A DNA stretch of 64,000 nt, taken from NCBI RefSeq assembly GCF_963667405.1, contig NZ_OY763408.1, positions 643,757-707,756 of the forward strand, read 5' to 3'. This DNA comes from an uncultured Sphaerochaeta sp. Its GTDB lineage: Bacteria > Spirochaetota > Spirochaetia > Sphaerochaetales > Sphaerochaetaceae. The notes below the pieces were generated by a model. The model saw only the letters and a program-made list of their open reading frames with translations, had not been told where the DNA came from and ran no database searches. Shown here in pieces: positions 26,288-34,865 of the stretch. Position 1 is the first letter of the stretch; each line of letters starts with the position of its first letter. A program made the translations under genes and the position numbers.

Positions 26288-27704
26288 GGGCCTTTCGCTG
26301 TTTTGAGTGGGTAGAATCTTAAAGAAGCAAAGTGATAGTGGAAAACTCTGGGAGTGCTGTGGTACTGTTTTGGTATCATAGGACTGAGAGGTAACTCACA
26401 ATGAACGGATTCTCCCAGACAGACATCTTCACCCTAGCCCTTGGACTGACTGAGCCTTGGAAGGTTACGAATATAGAGATGCTTCCGTCGCAGAAGAACC
26501 CGGACAGGATGGAAGTGCATATCAGCGTCGACTACCAGGAAGGGAGCAGGTTTGCCTGCCCCGAATGTGCTGAGAGCTGCCCGGTCTACGACTCCAAGCA
26601 GAAGGTCTGGAGACACCTGAACTTTTTCCAATACCGCTGTTACATCCATGCCCGGGTTCCGCGCATCGAGTGCGAGCAGCACAAGGTCAGGTTGGTGGAG
26701 GTTCCCTGGGCGAGGTCGGGAAGCGGCTTCACCCTGCTGATGGAGGCTGTTCTGCTGACGATGCTGCAGCAGATGCCGGTCAGCCAGGTTGCCAAGCAGG
26801 TGGGAGAGCACGACACCAGGCTGTGGAGGCTGATAAGCCTGTACGTACAGCAGGCTCTTGAGAAGCAGGACTTCAGTGGGGTCGATGCCATTGGGGTGGA
26901 CGAGTACAGCCACAAGGGCCAGCATTACATCCCCGTATTCCTGGCACATCCTGAGAAGGACGGTTCGAAGGCCAGGGTATTGTTTACGGTGGAAGGAAAA
27001 GGAAAGGATACGGTGGAGCAGTTCCTGCACACCTTCAAGTCCAAGCAGGGAGAGCCGGACAAGGTGGGGGACGTGACCAGCGACATGTGCCACGGCTACC
27101 GAAATGCCATGATGGACGCATTCCCCCAGGCAAGGACGACGGTGGACAAGTTCCACGTCGTCAAGATGATGGGTGACTCGGTGGACCAGATCAGGCGCCG
27201 GGAGATGCGTTCCAAGGACAGAAAGAAGATCGGATCGCTGGAAGGAACTCGCTATCTGTGGTTGAAGAACAAGCAGAACCTCACAGGAAAGCAGCTGAGC
27301 CAGCTTGAGCTGCTGCTGAGCACCGACCACCTGGATACCGTCACAGCCTACAACTACCGCCTGAAACTGCAGGGATTCTATGAAAACTGTCTCGATTACG
27401 AGAGTGCCGTCGAAGCCTTCGAGGCCTTGTGCATGGAGCTGTCCAACAGCCGCATAGCGGAGATGCAGAAGGTTGGTCAGTCGCTGACCCGTAATGCCTT
27501 GGAGATACTCAACTACTTCGATTCCAAGAAGACCAACGCACTGCTGGAGGGATTCAACTCGATGATAAGCCTGATCAAGCACAGAGCGAGAGGGTTCAAA
27601 AACATGAAGAATTTCATGGCAATGATCTACTTTGTCTGTGGCGAGCTTGCTCTTCCCAAGGCTACCATCATGTAGGGTTACCCACTCGATTCAGCGAATA
27701 ACCC
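26288..27704 (+). mobile_element. ISL3-family insertion sequence, copy 2
   Basis: Inverted ends GGG-CCTTTCGCTG-TTTTGAGTGGGTA (left) and GGG-TTATTCGCTG-AATCGAGTGGGTA (right, complement). One transposase. No matching 8-bp target duplication was found. The right end lies directly at the broken 5' end of a radical SAM gene whose front part is absent on the left, so insertion was followed by deletion. Confidence 0.85.
26401..27675 (+). CDS. ISL3-family transposase
   Basis: 424 residues. Full N-terminal zinc motif (FACPECAESC and the later IEC), DDE residues in AIGVDEYSHKG, TVDKFHVVK and LEGFNSMISLIKHRARGF. GAGAGG precedes the ATG. About two thirds similar to copy 1 by eye, so the two are separate arrivals rather than a recent duplication. 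Likely functional. Confidence 0.93.
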   Translation: MNGFSQTDIFTLALGLTEPWKVTNIEMLPSQKNPDRMEVHISVDYQEGSRFACPECAESCPVYDSKQKVWRHLNFFQYRCYIHARVPRIECEQHKVRLVEVPWARSGSGFTLLMEAVLLTMLQQMPVSQVAKQVGEHDTRLWRLISLYVQQALEKQDFSGVDAIGVDEYSHKGQHYIPVFLAHPEKDGSKARVLFTVEGKGKDTVEQFLHTFKSKQGEPDKVGDVTSDMCHGYRNAMMDAFPQARTTVDKFHVVKMMGDSVDQIRRREMRSKDRKKIGSLEGTRYLWLKNKQNLTGKQLSQLELLLSTDHLDTVTAYNYRLKLQGFYENCLDYESAVEAFEALCMELSNSRIAEMQKVGQSLTRNALEILNYFDSKKTNALLEGFNSMISLIKHRARGFKNMKNFMAMIYFVCGELALPKATIM

Positions 27705-27710
27705 TATTTC

Positions 27711-28580
27711 TATATTTATTCAGGTGGAGAGCCAACAATGAGGAAAACGGACCTACTCAAACTGGCAGCAGTACATGATAATTGCATGTTCCTTGCGTTC
27801 ACCAACGGGACACTGGTGGATAAGGAGTTTTCACAAGCCTTGGCTGTTCTTGGTAACTTTGCCTTGGTTTTCAGTATTGAGGGTTATGAGAAACAGACTG
27901 ATTTCAGAAGAGGATCGGGAACGTATGGAAAAGTCCTTCAAGGCATGCGTCACATGCGTGAGGCCAAGGCCCCATTCGGCTTCAGTACCTGCTACCATTC
28001 AAAAAATGTGGATAGTATAGGAAGCGAAGATTTCTTGGATTTCCTTATCGGACAAGGATGCATGTTTGGTTGGTATTTCACCTACATGCCTTTGGGGAGG
28101 AATGCTGACCCTACATTGATGACGAACGCAGATCAGCGGGAACACATGGCTCATTGGGTACGTGAAATGCGAGCAAAGAAACCAATTTTTCTGCTTGATT
28201 TTTGGAACGACGCTCCGTATGTAGGCGGTTGTATTGCGGGGGGCAGAAGATATCTGCATATCAATGCCGCAGGGGATGTGGAACCTTGTGCATTCATCCA
28301 CTATGCAAATAAGAACATTAGGAATAGTTCGTTGCTGGATGCGTTGCAGTCCCCTCTTTTCAAAGAATACAGAAACCGGCAGCCCTTCAATAAGAATCTT
28401 TTCCAGCCATGTCCCTTGCTCGATAATCCAGAGGCTCTAGCTCAAATGGTAAAGATTTCTGGAGCCATATCGACGCAACCACTGGATCACGAGGATGTAG
28501 ACGAGCTTTGTGCAAAATGTACTGGCGCAGCAGAGGACTGGGAGAGTCATGCCAATATGTTACGTGAGCAATATTCATGA
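27711..28580 (+). pseudogene. Radical SAM paralogue, N-terminus deleted
   Basis: In-frame from YIYSGGEPTMRKTDLLKLA to the normal C-terminus, parallel to the intact gene at 24559 (FSGGEPLVRKHDLIKLA). The first 150 or so residues, including the CxxxCxxC cluster motif, are gone, replaced by the ISL3 end 7 bp before the match. C-terminal cysteines (GCIAGGRRYLHINAAGDVEPC, FQPCPLLDNPE) are retained. The ATG at 27738 has no good ribosome-binding site. Catalytically dead as it stands. Confidence 0.88.
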
Positions 28581-28672
28581 ATTGTGATGGTTTTTGCATG
28601 CCAGACTTGGAAATTGATGAGGATAGTTGGTTTGGTACTCTTCACGTCTGTCGAACAACATAGGGAATAGAT

Positions 28673-29857
28673 ATGGCAGGTCTTTGGAGTTGGGTTGTGC
28701 TGTTTCTAGTATCCTCCTTCTTGGGATGGTTGCTGGAATCAGCCTACCGTAGCATTAAGGAACATAGATTCATTGATTCTGGGTTGTTAAGAGGACCCTT
28801 CGTCCCAATTTATGGGGCAGGTGCCGTCGTCATCGAATCCATAGATATATTAGTGCCTGATCACTTGATCTGGGTTGAAATCACGGCATGCATTCTTTTT
28901 TGTACCATGCTTGAGTTTCTTGTACATCTCTTTTATGAGAAATTATTTGAGTTGAAGCTGTGGGACTATTCATCCTTCTTTCTAAATTTACAGGGAAGGG
29001 TTTGTCTCTTGTACTCGTTCTATTGGGGGATTCTAGGCTATGTATACCTACATTTTCTGCAACAGAACATCTGGTTGTTTATGGATTTGATTCTTGCGAC
29101 TAAGGGGTTTTGGATAATAGCAGTTAGTTTTTCGATCTACTTCATTTTTCAAGCCATCTCGAATGCATACGAGTTGTTGCATATCCGTCATTTAAAAAGA
29201 AACCTTTTAGGGCTTCTGGAGAATCCAGCTGCTGAAAATCTTGAAGCTGTCGGAAGGAAAGCCAATACGAGGATCCTCTTGGCCTTCCCTCAGATTCTGA
29301 AGAGCGAGCTGTCTTTGTTCATTGCAAAAATTTGGGGGCGGTCGACAGCTGTAATTGGATTCCTTCCGTACAGGAAGGCGATATGGATACTCTTGCATGG
29401 GCGGATTCTTGACGAGGATCAGGAGGATGGGCAATTTTACCTAGCAATAGAGGACCTGCTCGAGAACCGAAATGTCATGTCCATGGCTGGCATTCAGCAT
29501 CATCAGGCATCTACCTTGAGTCATTCATTGCTGATATCACAAGTATCGTGGTATCTGGCAGATGCCTTCGGCTTGGATAAGAAATCATGTGCCAGGGGCG
29601 CTCTCCTGCACGATTTCTTCCTGTATGATTGGAAAAGAGAGAAGCACCCCCACCATGCCATGAGGCATGCAGGAATTGCGCTTGAAAATGCACAAATGTA
29701 TTTTGACCTCAATGAAATGGAAAAGGACATCATACTGACTCATATGTGGCCCCTTTCAAAAACCATCTATCACTATCGCGAGTCATTGTTGGTCAGCATG
29801 GTTGACAAGATTGTCTCATCAAAGGACCTGATAGCCATGCTGCGACTAACTAAATGA
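28673..29857 (+). CDS. CmpB-type membrane domain fused to HD hydrolase domain
   Basis: 394 residues. The N-terminal half is hydrophobic with about five helices and matches the ABC_trans_CmpB family (FLGWLLESAYRSI...SGLLRGPFVPIYGAG). The C-terminal half, from about residue 265, has HD-phosphohydrolase marks: HHQASTLSHSLLIS, ARGALLHDFFLYDW and a later HMWPL. Membrane anchoring of an HD enzyme suggests nucleotide, second-messenger or lipid phosphate hydrolysis at the inner face; which is unknown. Upstream spacing from the radical SAM fragment is 92 bp. Probably island cargo from a Firmicute-like source (inference). Confidence 0.78.
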   Translation: MAGLWSWVVLFLVSSFLGWLLESAYRSIKEHRFIDSGLLRGPFVPIYGAGAVVIESIDILVPDHLIWVEITACILFCTMLEFLVHLFYEKLFELKLWDYSSFFLNLQGRVCLLYSFYWGILGYVYLHFLQQNIWLFMDLILATKGFWIIAVSFSIYFIFQAISNAYELLHIRHLKRNLLGLLENPAAENLEAVGRKANTRILLAFPQILKSELSLFIAKIWGRSTAVIGFLPYRKAIWILLHGRILDEDQEDGQFYLAIEDLLENRNVMSMAGIQHHQASTLSHSLLISQVSWYLADAFGLDKKSCARGALLHDFFLYDWKREKHPHHAMRHAGIALENAQMYFDLNEMEKDIILTHMWPLSKTIYHYRESLLVSMVDKIVSSKDLIAMLRLTK

Positions 29858-29925
29858 GATTACATAAAGATTGATTGCTTTGTGAATCGTGGGAATTTGG
29901 ATGCTCAATCGAAAAAGGACAAGAA

Positions 29926-31026
29926 ATGAGTAACATAATAGATTATGTCAAAGTGGCAAGGGACGGTTTTGATTCAAGACCTTTCTGCGAGGTGGACAGT
30001 CTTGTCTTGTCGCAATTTTCATATCTGCAATTCAATGGGTTTGTACCGGGAATATCATCCTTGGATGGTTCCATCAGTATACGTGAACTTATGGAACAGG
30101 ACAATCTGGAATGGCTTTTTCTGGGCGTTCGTGATCATAAAAGCAACCTGAAGCTGTTGTTGGCGCTTGCTGATAGCCCCAGATTCCAAGATGTACGGAT
30201 GTCTCGGTATGTAGATCACACAGATCAAGTTCAGGAAAAGCAGTTTTCTGCGATTACTTTTTTGATCACTGATGGGATAGCATACGTTGCCTTCCGAGGG
30301 ACTGATTCGACATTCGTTGGATGGAAAGAAGACTTTAATATGGCTTTTCTCAACCCCGTTCCTTCCCAAGTGGAAGGGGTGAGATACCTGAACAGCTTCA
30401 TTGGAAATCCATATTCGACTATGCTTGTAGGAGGGCATTCGAAAGGAGGCAATATCGCGGTATATGCCTCAATGCATTGTGAGCAATGCATTCAGGATAG
30501 GATACAAGTCATATTTAGTCATGATGGCCCGGGGTTCTCCGAAGATATTTTCCAAAGCGAAAATTATGCGAAGATAAAATTCAAAATTCTGAAGACCGTG
30601 CCTCAGTCTTCTCTGATAGGGATGCTCCTGCAGCAACAGGAGGATTTCAAGGTTGTCAAGAGCGACCGATTTTGGATCATGCAACATGATCCCTTTTCTT
30701 GGTTGGTTGAGGGGTTTGATTTCCAATATGCAATCAATATGAGTGGAAATGCTTCCTACTTCAACAGGGTCCTCAATAAATGGGTATCATCGTTTGACAT
30801 GAAGCAGAGAGAAGTCTTTGTGGAGTCTTTTTATCTAGTCATAAAATCCACAAATGCAAAGACTTTCAGGGATTTATTGTTCAACAAAAAGGAAAAAGCA
30901 TTTGCTGCTGTGAATGCCATCAAGGACATTGAAGATGACACAAGACGCTTTATGTTGAATACTTTTGGTTCTCTATTTGTTTTATTGGTTCGTGATATCG
31001 ATAAGTATGGATTATGGAAAACTTGA
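29926..31026 (+). CDS. DUF2974/Mbeg1-like alpha/beta hydrolase
   Basis: 366 residues. N-terminal DSLVLSQFSYLQF and ITDGIAYVAFRGTD match the DUF2974 family. The lipase-type nucleophile elbow GGHSKGG (GxSxG) is near residue 170, followed by SHDGPGF with a candidate acid. The start at 29926 is preceded by AAAGGA. 68 bp after the CmpB-HD gene and likely cotranscribed. Probably a lipase-like enzyme; substrate unknown. Confidence 0.82.
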   Translation: MSNIIDYVKVARDGFDSRPFCEVDSLVLSQFSYLQFNGFVPGISSLDGSISIRELMEQDNLEWLFLGVRDHKSNLKLLLALADSPRFQDVRMSRYVDHTDQVQEKQFSAITFLITDGIAYVAFRGTDSTFVGWKEDFNMAFLNPVPSQVEGVRYLNSFIGNPYSTMLVGGHSKGGNIAVYASMHCEQCIQDRIQVIFSHDGPGFSEDIFQSENYAKIKFKILKTVPQSSLIGMLLQQQEDFKVVKSDRFWIMQHDPFSWLVEGFDFQYAINMSGNASYFNRVLNKWVSSFDMKQREVFVESFYLVIKSTNAKTFRDLLFNKKEKAFAAVNAIKDIEDDTRRFMLNTFGSLFVLLVRDIDKYGLWKT

Positions 31027-31111
31027 GGAATTTGATACCTTTTGTGGCCAGTAGAGTTTTCTATGTAGTAAAAAATCTATCCAGCCCTCTCCATTCGTGT
31101 TATAAAAAACC

Positions 31112-31680
31112 ATGCCCGAAGAGAAGAGAAAACCCATCATACATGTCATACCAGCCAAGCGACATTTCAAGCGTCTCCGTGTTGCCTTGTACTGCCGTGT
31201 GAGCACAAAGATGGAACGTCAGCTGCACAGCCTTTCGGCTCAGATGGATTTCGAGAAGGAGGACATCCTGGAGAATCCCGCTTGGGAATATGTCGGTACC
31301 TATACCGACATCAAGTCTGGTAGGACGATCAGCTCCCGTCCTGGCTTCCAGAGCCTGCTGGCCGACTGTGAGGCGGGCAAGATCGACATGATCTATACCA
31401 AGTCCATCAGCCGGTTTGGACGCAACTGCGTGGATTTTCTGGTGACGCTCAGACGTCTCAAGGAACTGAAGGTTGATGTCTTTTTCTACAATGAGCAGAT
31501 CCACCTCCTCAGCCAAGCAGGGGAGTTGCTGCTGACACTCCATGCGGGCATAGCCCAGGCCGAGAGTGAGAACAAGAGCGAGAACATCAAGTGGGGTCTT
31601 CGAAGAAGTACCATGGATCCTGACTCCCCGGCATTCTCAAGAAGGTGCTATGGTTATGATCGTAACGATGAGGAAGGACT
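31112..31680 (+). pseudogene. Serine recombinase, N-terminal part (split by IS66)
   Basis: Resolvase-type catalytic domain with the nucleophile in YCRVSTKMERQ and the active-site SRFGRN segment, then the start of the recombinase domain. Interrupted after GYDRNDEEGL by an IS66-type element at 31681. Joining 31112-31680 to 34239-34680 gives an exact open frame of 336 codons plus stop, which shows the gene was intact before insertion. It lacks the long C-terminal zinc/coiled-coil region of large phage serine integrases. Confidence 0.9.
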
Positions 31681-31763
31681 GTAAGCGGGCTATAAATCCC
31701 AATTTGAAACCGACAACTCCGTCGATAGACTGACTTCAAGCATCAATCACGGAGAAGCAAGCG

Positions 31764-32090
31764 ATGAAGTATTCAAGGGTAGAAAAGCAGGAGCACGTGG
31801 AGCGGGCTAAGGCTAGGGTCGAAAAGAAGGAAGATTCTTTCGCCTCGTATGCAAAGAGGAGTGGTATTTCCAGGTCAGCCTTTTATAAATGGTTACGGGA
31901 ATACGGGTCCACCCATACCAGTGAGCATCAGGCATCGGATGGGGGCATGGTGAACCTCGGGAAACCGAGGGCCTCTGCTGTTGAGAAGCAACCATTCATA
32001 GTCGAGTACTACGGGTCGAAGATAGAGGTAAGTTCAACAAACGATCTGGTTGCCCTGCTGAAGGGAATCAGGAAAGCAAGTTCTACCTAG
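31764..32090 (+). CDS. tnpA: IS66 TnpA-like helix-turn-helix protein (inverted position)
   Basis: 108 residues. An N-terminal helix-turn-helix (SFASYAKRSGISRSAFYKWL) and a C-terminal FIVEYYGSKIEVSS...LVALLKGI pattern match the IS66 accessory protein TnpA. In standard IS66 elements tnpA precedes tnpB and tnpC on the same strand; here it sits at the far end, convergent with tnpC and overlapping it by 8 bp. Confidence 0.78.
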   Translation: MKYSRVEKQEHVERAKARVEKKEDSFASYAKRSGISRSAFYKWLREYGSTHTSEHQASDGGMVNLGKPRASAVEKQPFIVEYYGSKIEVSSTNDLVALLKGIRKASST

Positions 32091-33738
32091 TGGCGCCGAC
32101 GAAGCTGTAGGGGGAGATCCTCCCTGGATCGGCTTTGGCAGCCAAGCGCCGCTTGCGGACCTCGTCCAGCCGTGAGAGATCTATCTTCCATGGCAGAAGG
32201 GCTTCCCACTGCTCGTCGGTGCTGCAGCCGGGACCGAAAGTGCACAGGGCCTCCACATAATCCAGGGGATTCAGGGCCTGCCTCTTGGCAGTCTCGATCA
32301 TCGAATAGAAAAAGGCTGAGGCATCTGCACCGTCGACGGATTGAGAGAACAGCCAATTTTTGCGACCTGTCGCAAATGCCTTGGCAACCAATTCGCACGC
32401 ATTGTTCGAGGGGGTCGCCTCGACGACATCCAGGTAGGTCCTCATGTACGGCTTGTAGGTATCCAGATAATCGAGGGCCTTGCCCATCGCCCCTTTCGGG
32501 GCGTACTGCCTGCGGGTCTCATCGGCCATGGCATACACGCTGTCTATGACCTGCCCGGATTCCTGCTTCCTGGCGGCAAGGAACTGGTCGGCCGACAGTT
32601 CTCCGCTATGCAGCTTCTTCCGGTACTGCTCGTCGATGTCATAGAGCTTGGCCACTTCCTTGACTATCCTCAGCGCATTGACGTCGTGCTTGTTGATCTT
32701 GAGTATCTTCTTCAGCTGCCGAACCGCATGGACCCAGCAGACGCAATGCTTGTCGTAGGAGAGATAGCCCTTCAGACCGTCGGTCATCAGGTGGGATGTG
32801 TAGTTGTATTTGCCGATATCCTCGAACAAGACCTCACGCGAACGTCCCTGGATGTAGTCCAGCAGCACAAGGCTGTGCGTCTTGCGCGTCTGCTCGTCGT
32901 AGCTGTCCCCGATGGTTATGTACATGAACCCGCTCTTCGAGACCTTGCCGGTCGGCCCCCTTACGTCAAGCACCGACACATTGGTCTCGTCCTTGCTCAG
33001 GAAGGCTGAGCGGTAGACCCGTTTCTTGAAGTAACCCATGAAGGGCAGCAGCTGCTCATAGTAGGTTATCACCCAGGAGGCCAGCTTCTGCCTCGAGAGG
33101 AAGTAGCCTTCCCTGCGGAAGATTTCCTCCTGCCGGTACAGGGGCAGGTGGTCGTCGAACTTGCTCACCACCACGCCGGCCACCAGGCTCGGTGAGGCCC
33201 CGAGGGCCGATGTCTTGGCAGGCAGCAGGACTCTTTTGCCGTCCTTGCCCGCATCCACATCCAAGGCCTTGTACTGGGGGTAGTGATGGCGTTCGACCAC
33301 CATCTTGCGCGGGATCATTGCCAGCTTGTCGATGATCTTGTCCTCGACCCTGGTCAGGACGATGCCGTCCTTGCCGACCAAGGTGTCTGCGGCGCCTTCG
33401 GTATGGAACACATCGCATACCGGTGCATCTGCGGGGGCGCTGCAGGCATTGACTCTCTCCCGGACCTTCCGGCTGTGGGCTGCGACCTCGGTGGTCTGAT
33501 CCGGCTCGGGCTGGCTGGAGAGCACCGAGTCGAGGATCTCCAGCTCCTGGAACAGCCAGCCCATCTGTTCGGATGAGGGACAGTAGCGCTCGGCTGTCTT
33601 GAGCTTGACCAGCTCCTTGAGCTCTGCGATTTCCTCGTTCTGTGTCTGGACAATTGAAGTAAGGTTGAGCACCAGCGCAGCCAGTTCATCCGGCTGCATT
33701 TTTACTAGATCTTCTTTCCTTAACTTCTTCTCTATCAT
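32083..33738 (-). CDS. tnpC: IS66-family transposase TnpC
   Basis: 551 residues from the ATG at 33738 (an ATG at 33756 is also in frame; neither has a strong ribosome-binding site). N-terminal helical leader (LRKEDLVKMQPDELAALVL), a region where SSEQMGW resembles the family PSSE motif, central YYEQLLPFMGY and LSKDETNVSVLD with the first Asp, LMTDGLKGYLSY with the second, and late ATPSNNACE supplying the Glu, then the C-terminal insert. Appears intact. Confidence 0.93.
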   Translation of the reverse strand: MIEKKLRKEDLVKMQPDELAALVLNLTSIVQTQNEEIAELKELVKLKTAERYCPSSEQMGWLFQELEILDSVLSSQPEPDQTTEVAAHSRKVRERVNACSAPADAPVCDVFHTEGAADTLVGKDGIVLTRVEDKIIDKLAMIPRKMVVERHHYPQYKALDVDAGKDGKRVLLPAKTSALGASPSLVAGVVVSKFDDHLPLYRQEEIFRREGYFLSRQKLASWVITYYEQLLPFMGYFKKRVYRSAFLSKDETNVSVLDVRGPTGKVSKSGFMYITIGDSYDEQTRKTHSLVLLDYIQGRSREVLFEDIGKYNYTSHLMTDGLKGYLSYDKHCVCWVHAVRQLKKILKINKHDVNALRIVKEVAKLYDIDEQYRKKLHSGELSADQFLAARKQESGQVIDSVYAMADETRRQYAPKGAMGKALDYLDTYKPYMRTYLDVVEATPSNNACELVAKAFATGRKNWLFSQSVDGADASAFFYSMIETAKRQALNPLDYVEALCTFGPGCSTDEQWEALLPWKIDLSRLDEVRKRRLAAKADPGRISPYSFVGATR

Positions 33739-33810
33739 GGAGTAATGATAGCACATAACGAAGTTTTGCTCAATGGTTCTGGAAGAATTATTGCCTTTTG
33801 GGCCATCATC

Positions 33811-34161
33811 TTAGCCTACATACCTCGGGCTGAGAACCGGGAACCTCCTGAAGACATCATAGCCTTTGAGCAACAACAGAAGGTCGGAGATTTCAATCTG
33901 CAAAGCTTCTTCTTCCGTGTTGGGCCATTTGAAAGACGAGCCGCATTCGAGACGCTTTATGATCTCAATCCAGCCGTTTCGGTCCCAGACGATCGCTTTG
34001 ATTGTTCGCTTGGTTCCGCCGCAGAACAGGAATACCGCTTTTGCAAAAGGCTCAAGCTTCATCTCATATTGCACGATGAGTGCCAGCGAAGGCGAGCATT
34101 TGCGCATATCGGTTGCCCCGGGTTTGACGTAGAAATCATAATCCTCAAACCGTATTTCCAT
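33811..34161 (-). CDS. tnpB: IS66 accessory protein TnpB
   Basis: 116 residues. Typical IS66 Orf2: VKPGATDMRKCSPSLALIVQ near the start, then AVFLFCGGTKRTIKAIVWDRNGW and ...KWPN. It lies 72 bp upstream of tnpC on the same strand. Required with TnpC for transposition in characterised members. Confidence 0.92.
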   Translation of the reverse strand: MEIRFEDYDFYVKPGATDMRKCSPSLALIVQYEMKLEPFAKAVFLFCGGTKRTIKAIVWDRNGWIEIIKRLECGSSFKWPNTEEEALQIEISDLLLLLKGYDVFRRFPVLSPRYVG

Positions 34162-34230
34162 CTTATGCCTCCGGACTAGAGGATAGAAGTTCTCAGATTG
34201 ATTTTGAATCGTGATTTATAGTGCGCTTAC

Positions 34231-34680
34231 GAAGGACTCATCCTCAACATTGCTGAAGCAAGAATAGTACTGAAGATCTTTGACTGGTACGAGCAAGGCT
34301 GGAGCATCGTGAGGATCAAGAAGGAACTGGAATCCCTGAAAGTTCCCACTCCCACCGGCAAGAAGAAATGGCCGGTGAAGACAATCGAGAACATCCTCAC
34401 CAATGAGAAGTATACCGGCACCTCCGTGTATGGAGAAACAGAGTCCGCTGATTTTCCTTCAACCAAGAGAAAAGCCCGTGACCCGTTCGAGGTCCATCGG
34501 TCACGCAACCATCACATCCCCATCATCCATGAACGACAGTTCAAACGCGTGCAGAAGCTGAAGGCAAAACGCTCCAACATCGAGGTTGATGAGCACGGGA
34601 ACAAGGTCAGAAAGAGCACCCATTACAGCGCCAAGAAGGCTGTGAAAAAAGTAAATAAAACCCCTGAACCCCAAAACTAA
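34231..34680 (+). pseudogene. Serine recombinase, C-terminal part
   Basis: Continuation of the gene broken at 31680: after the duplicated GAAGGACT it reads ILNIAEARIVLKIFDWYEQGW, the recombinase domain, to a lysine-rich tail KKAVKKVNKTPEPQN. About 95% alike by eye to 17860-18289. Confidence 0.92.
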
Positions 34681-34865
34681 ATGGCATAGTAATCAACGGT
34701 ATTGTTGAAAATACGAGTGTGCGTACCTGTGATAAAAATTGACGAAATTGAGTAGTCTAAATTAATAAAAAATCCTGAAAAACTGGTAAAATAACGAAAA
34801 AATAAGTGTTTACAAAACAAACACTTGCATAGGGTAATCTTGTATCAAGGGCAAGTTGTCATTGA
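34681..34865 (+). repeat. Element right-end sequence, copy 2 (putative attR)
   Basis: Non-coding tail matching 18290-18474, ending at GTTGTCATTGA (34855-34865). From 34866 the sequence is ssb (AGGCAATCTGGTACGG), the part missing at the left junction 15197. Confidence 0.7.

Larger units (their letters stand above)
31681..34230. mobile_element. IS66-family element, 2550 bp, with 8-bp target duplication
   Basis: Ends are inverted repeats: GTAAGCGGGCTATAAATC (left) and GTAAGCGCACTATAAATC (right, complement). The flanking 8 bp GAAGGACT occur at both 31673-31680 and 34231-34238, the duplication length expected for IS66. It holds tnpB and tnpC on the minus strand and a TnpA-like gene on the plus strand at the opposite end. 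Confidence 0.95.

Noticed and set aside
26434..27582. 382-codon open frame antisense to the ISL3 transposase
   Set aside because: Its codons mirror the transposase frame, which has a clear family match and a ribosome-binding site.
15252..27704. The two ISL3 copies as ends of one composite transposon
   Set aside because: They are clearly different sequences (different zinc motif, many substitutions) and no outer target duplication is found.
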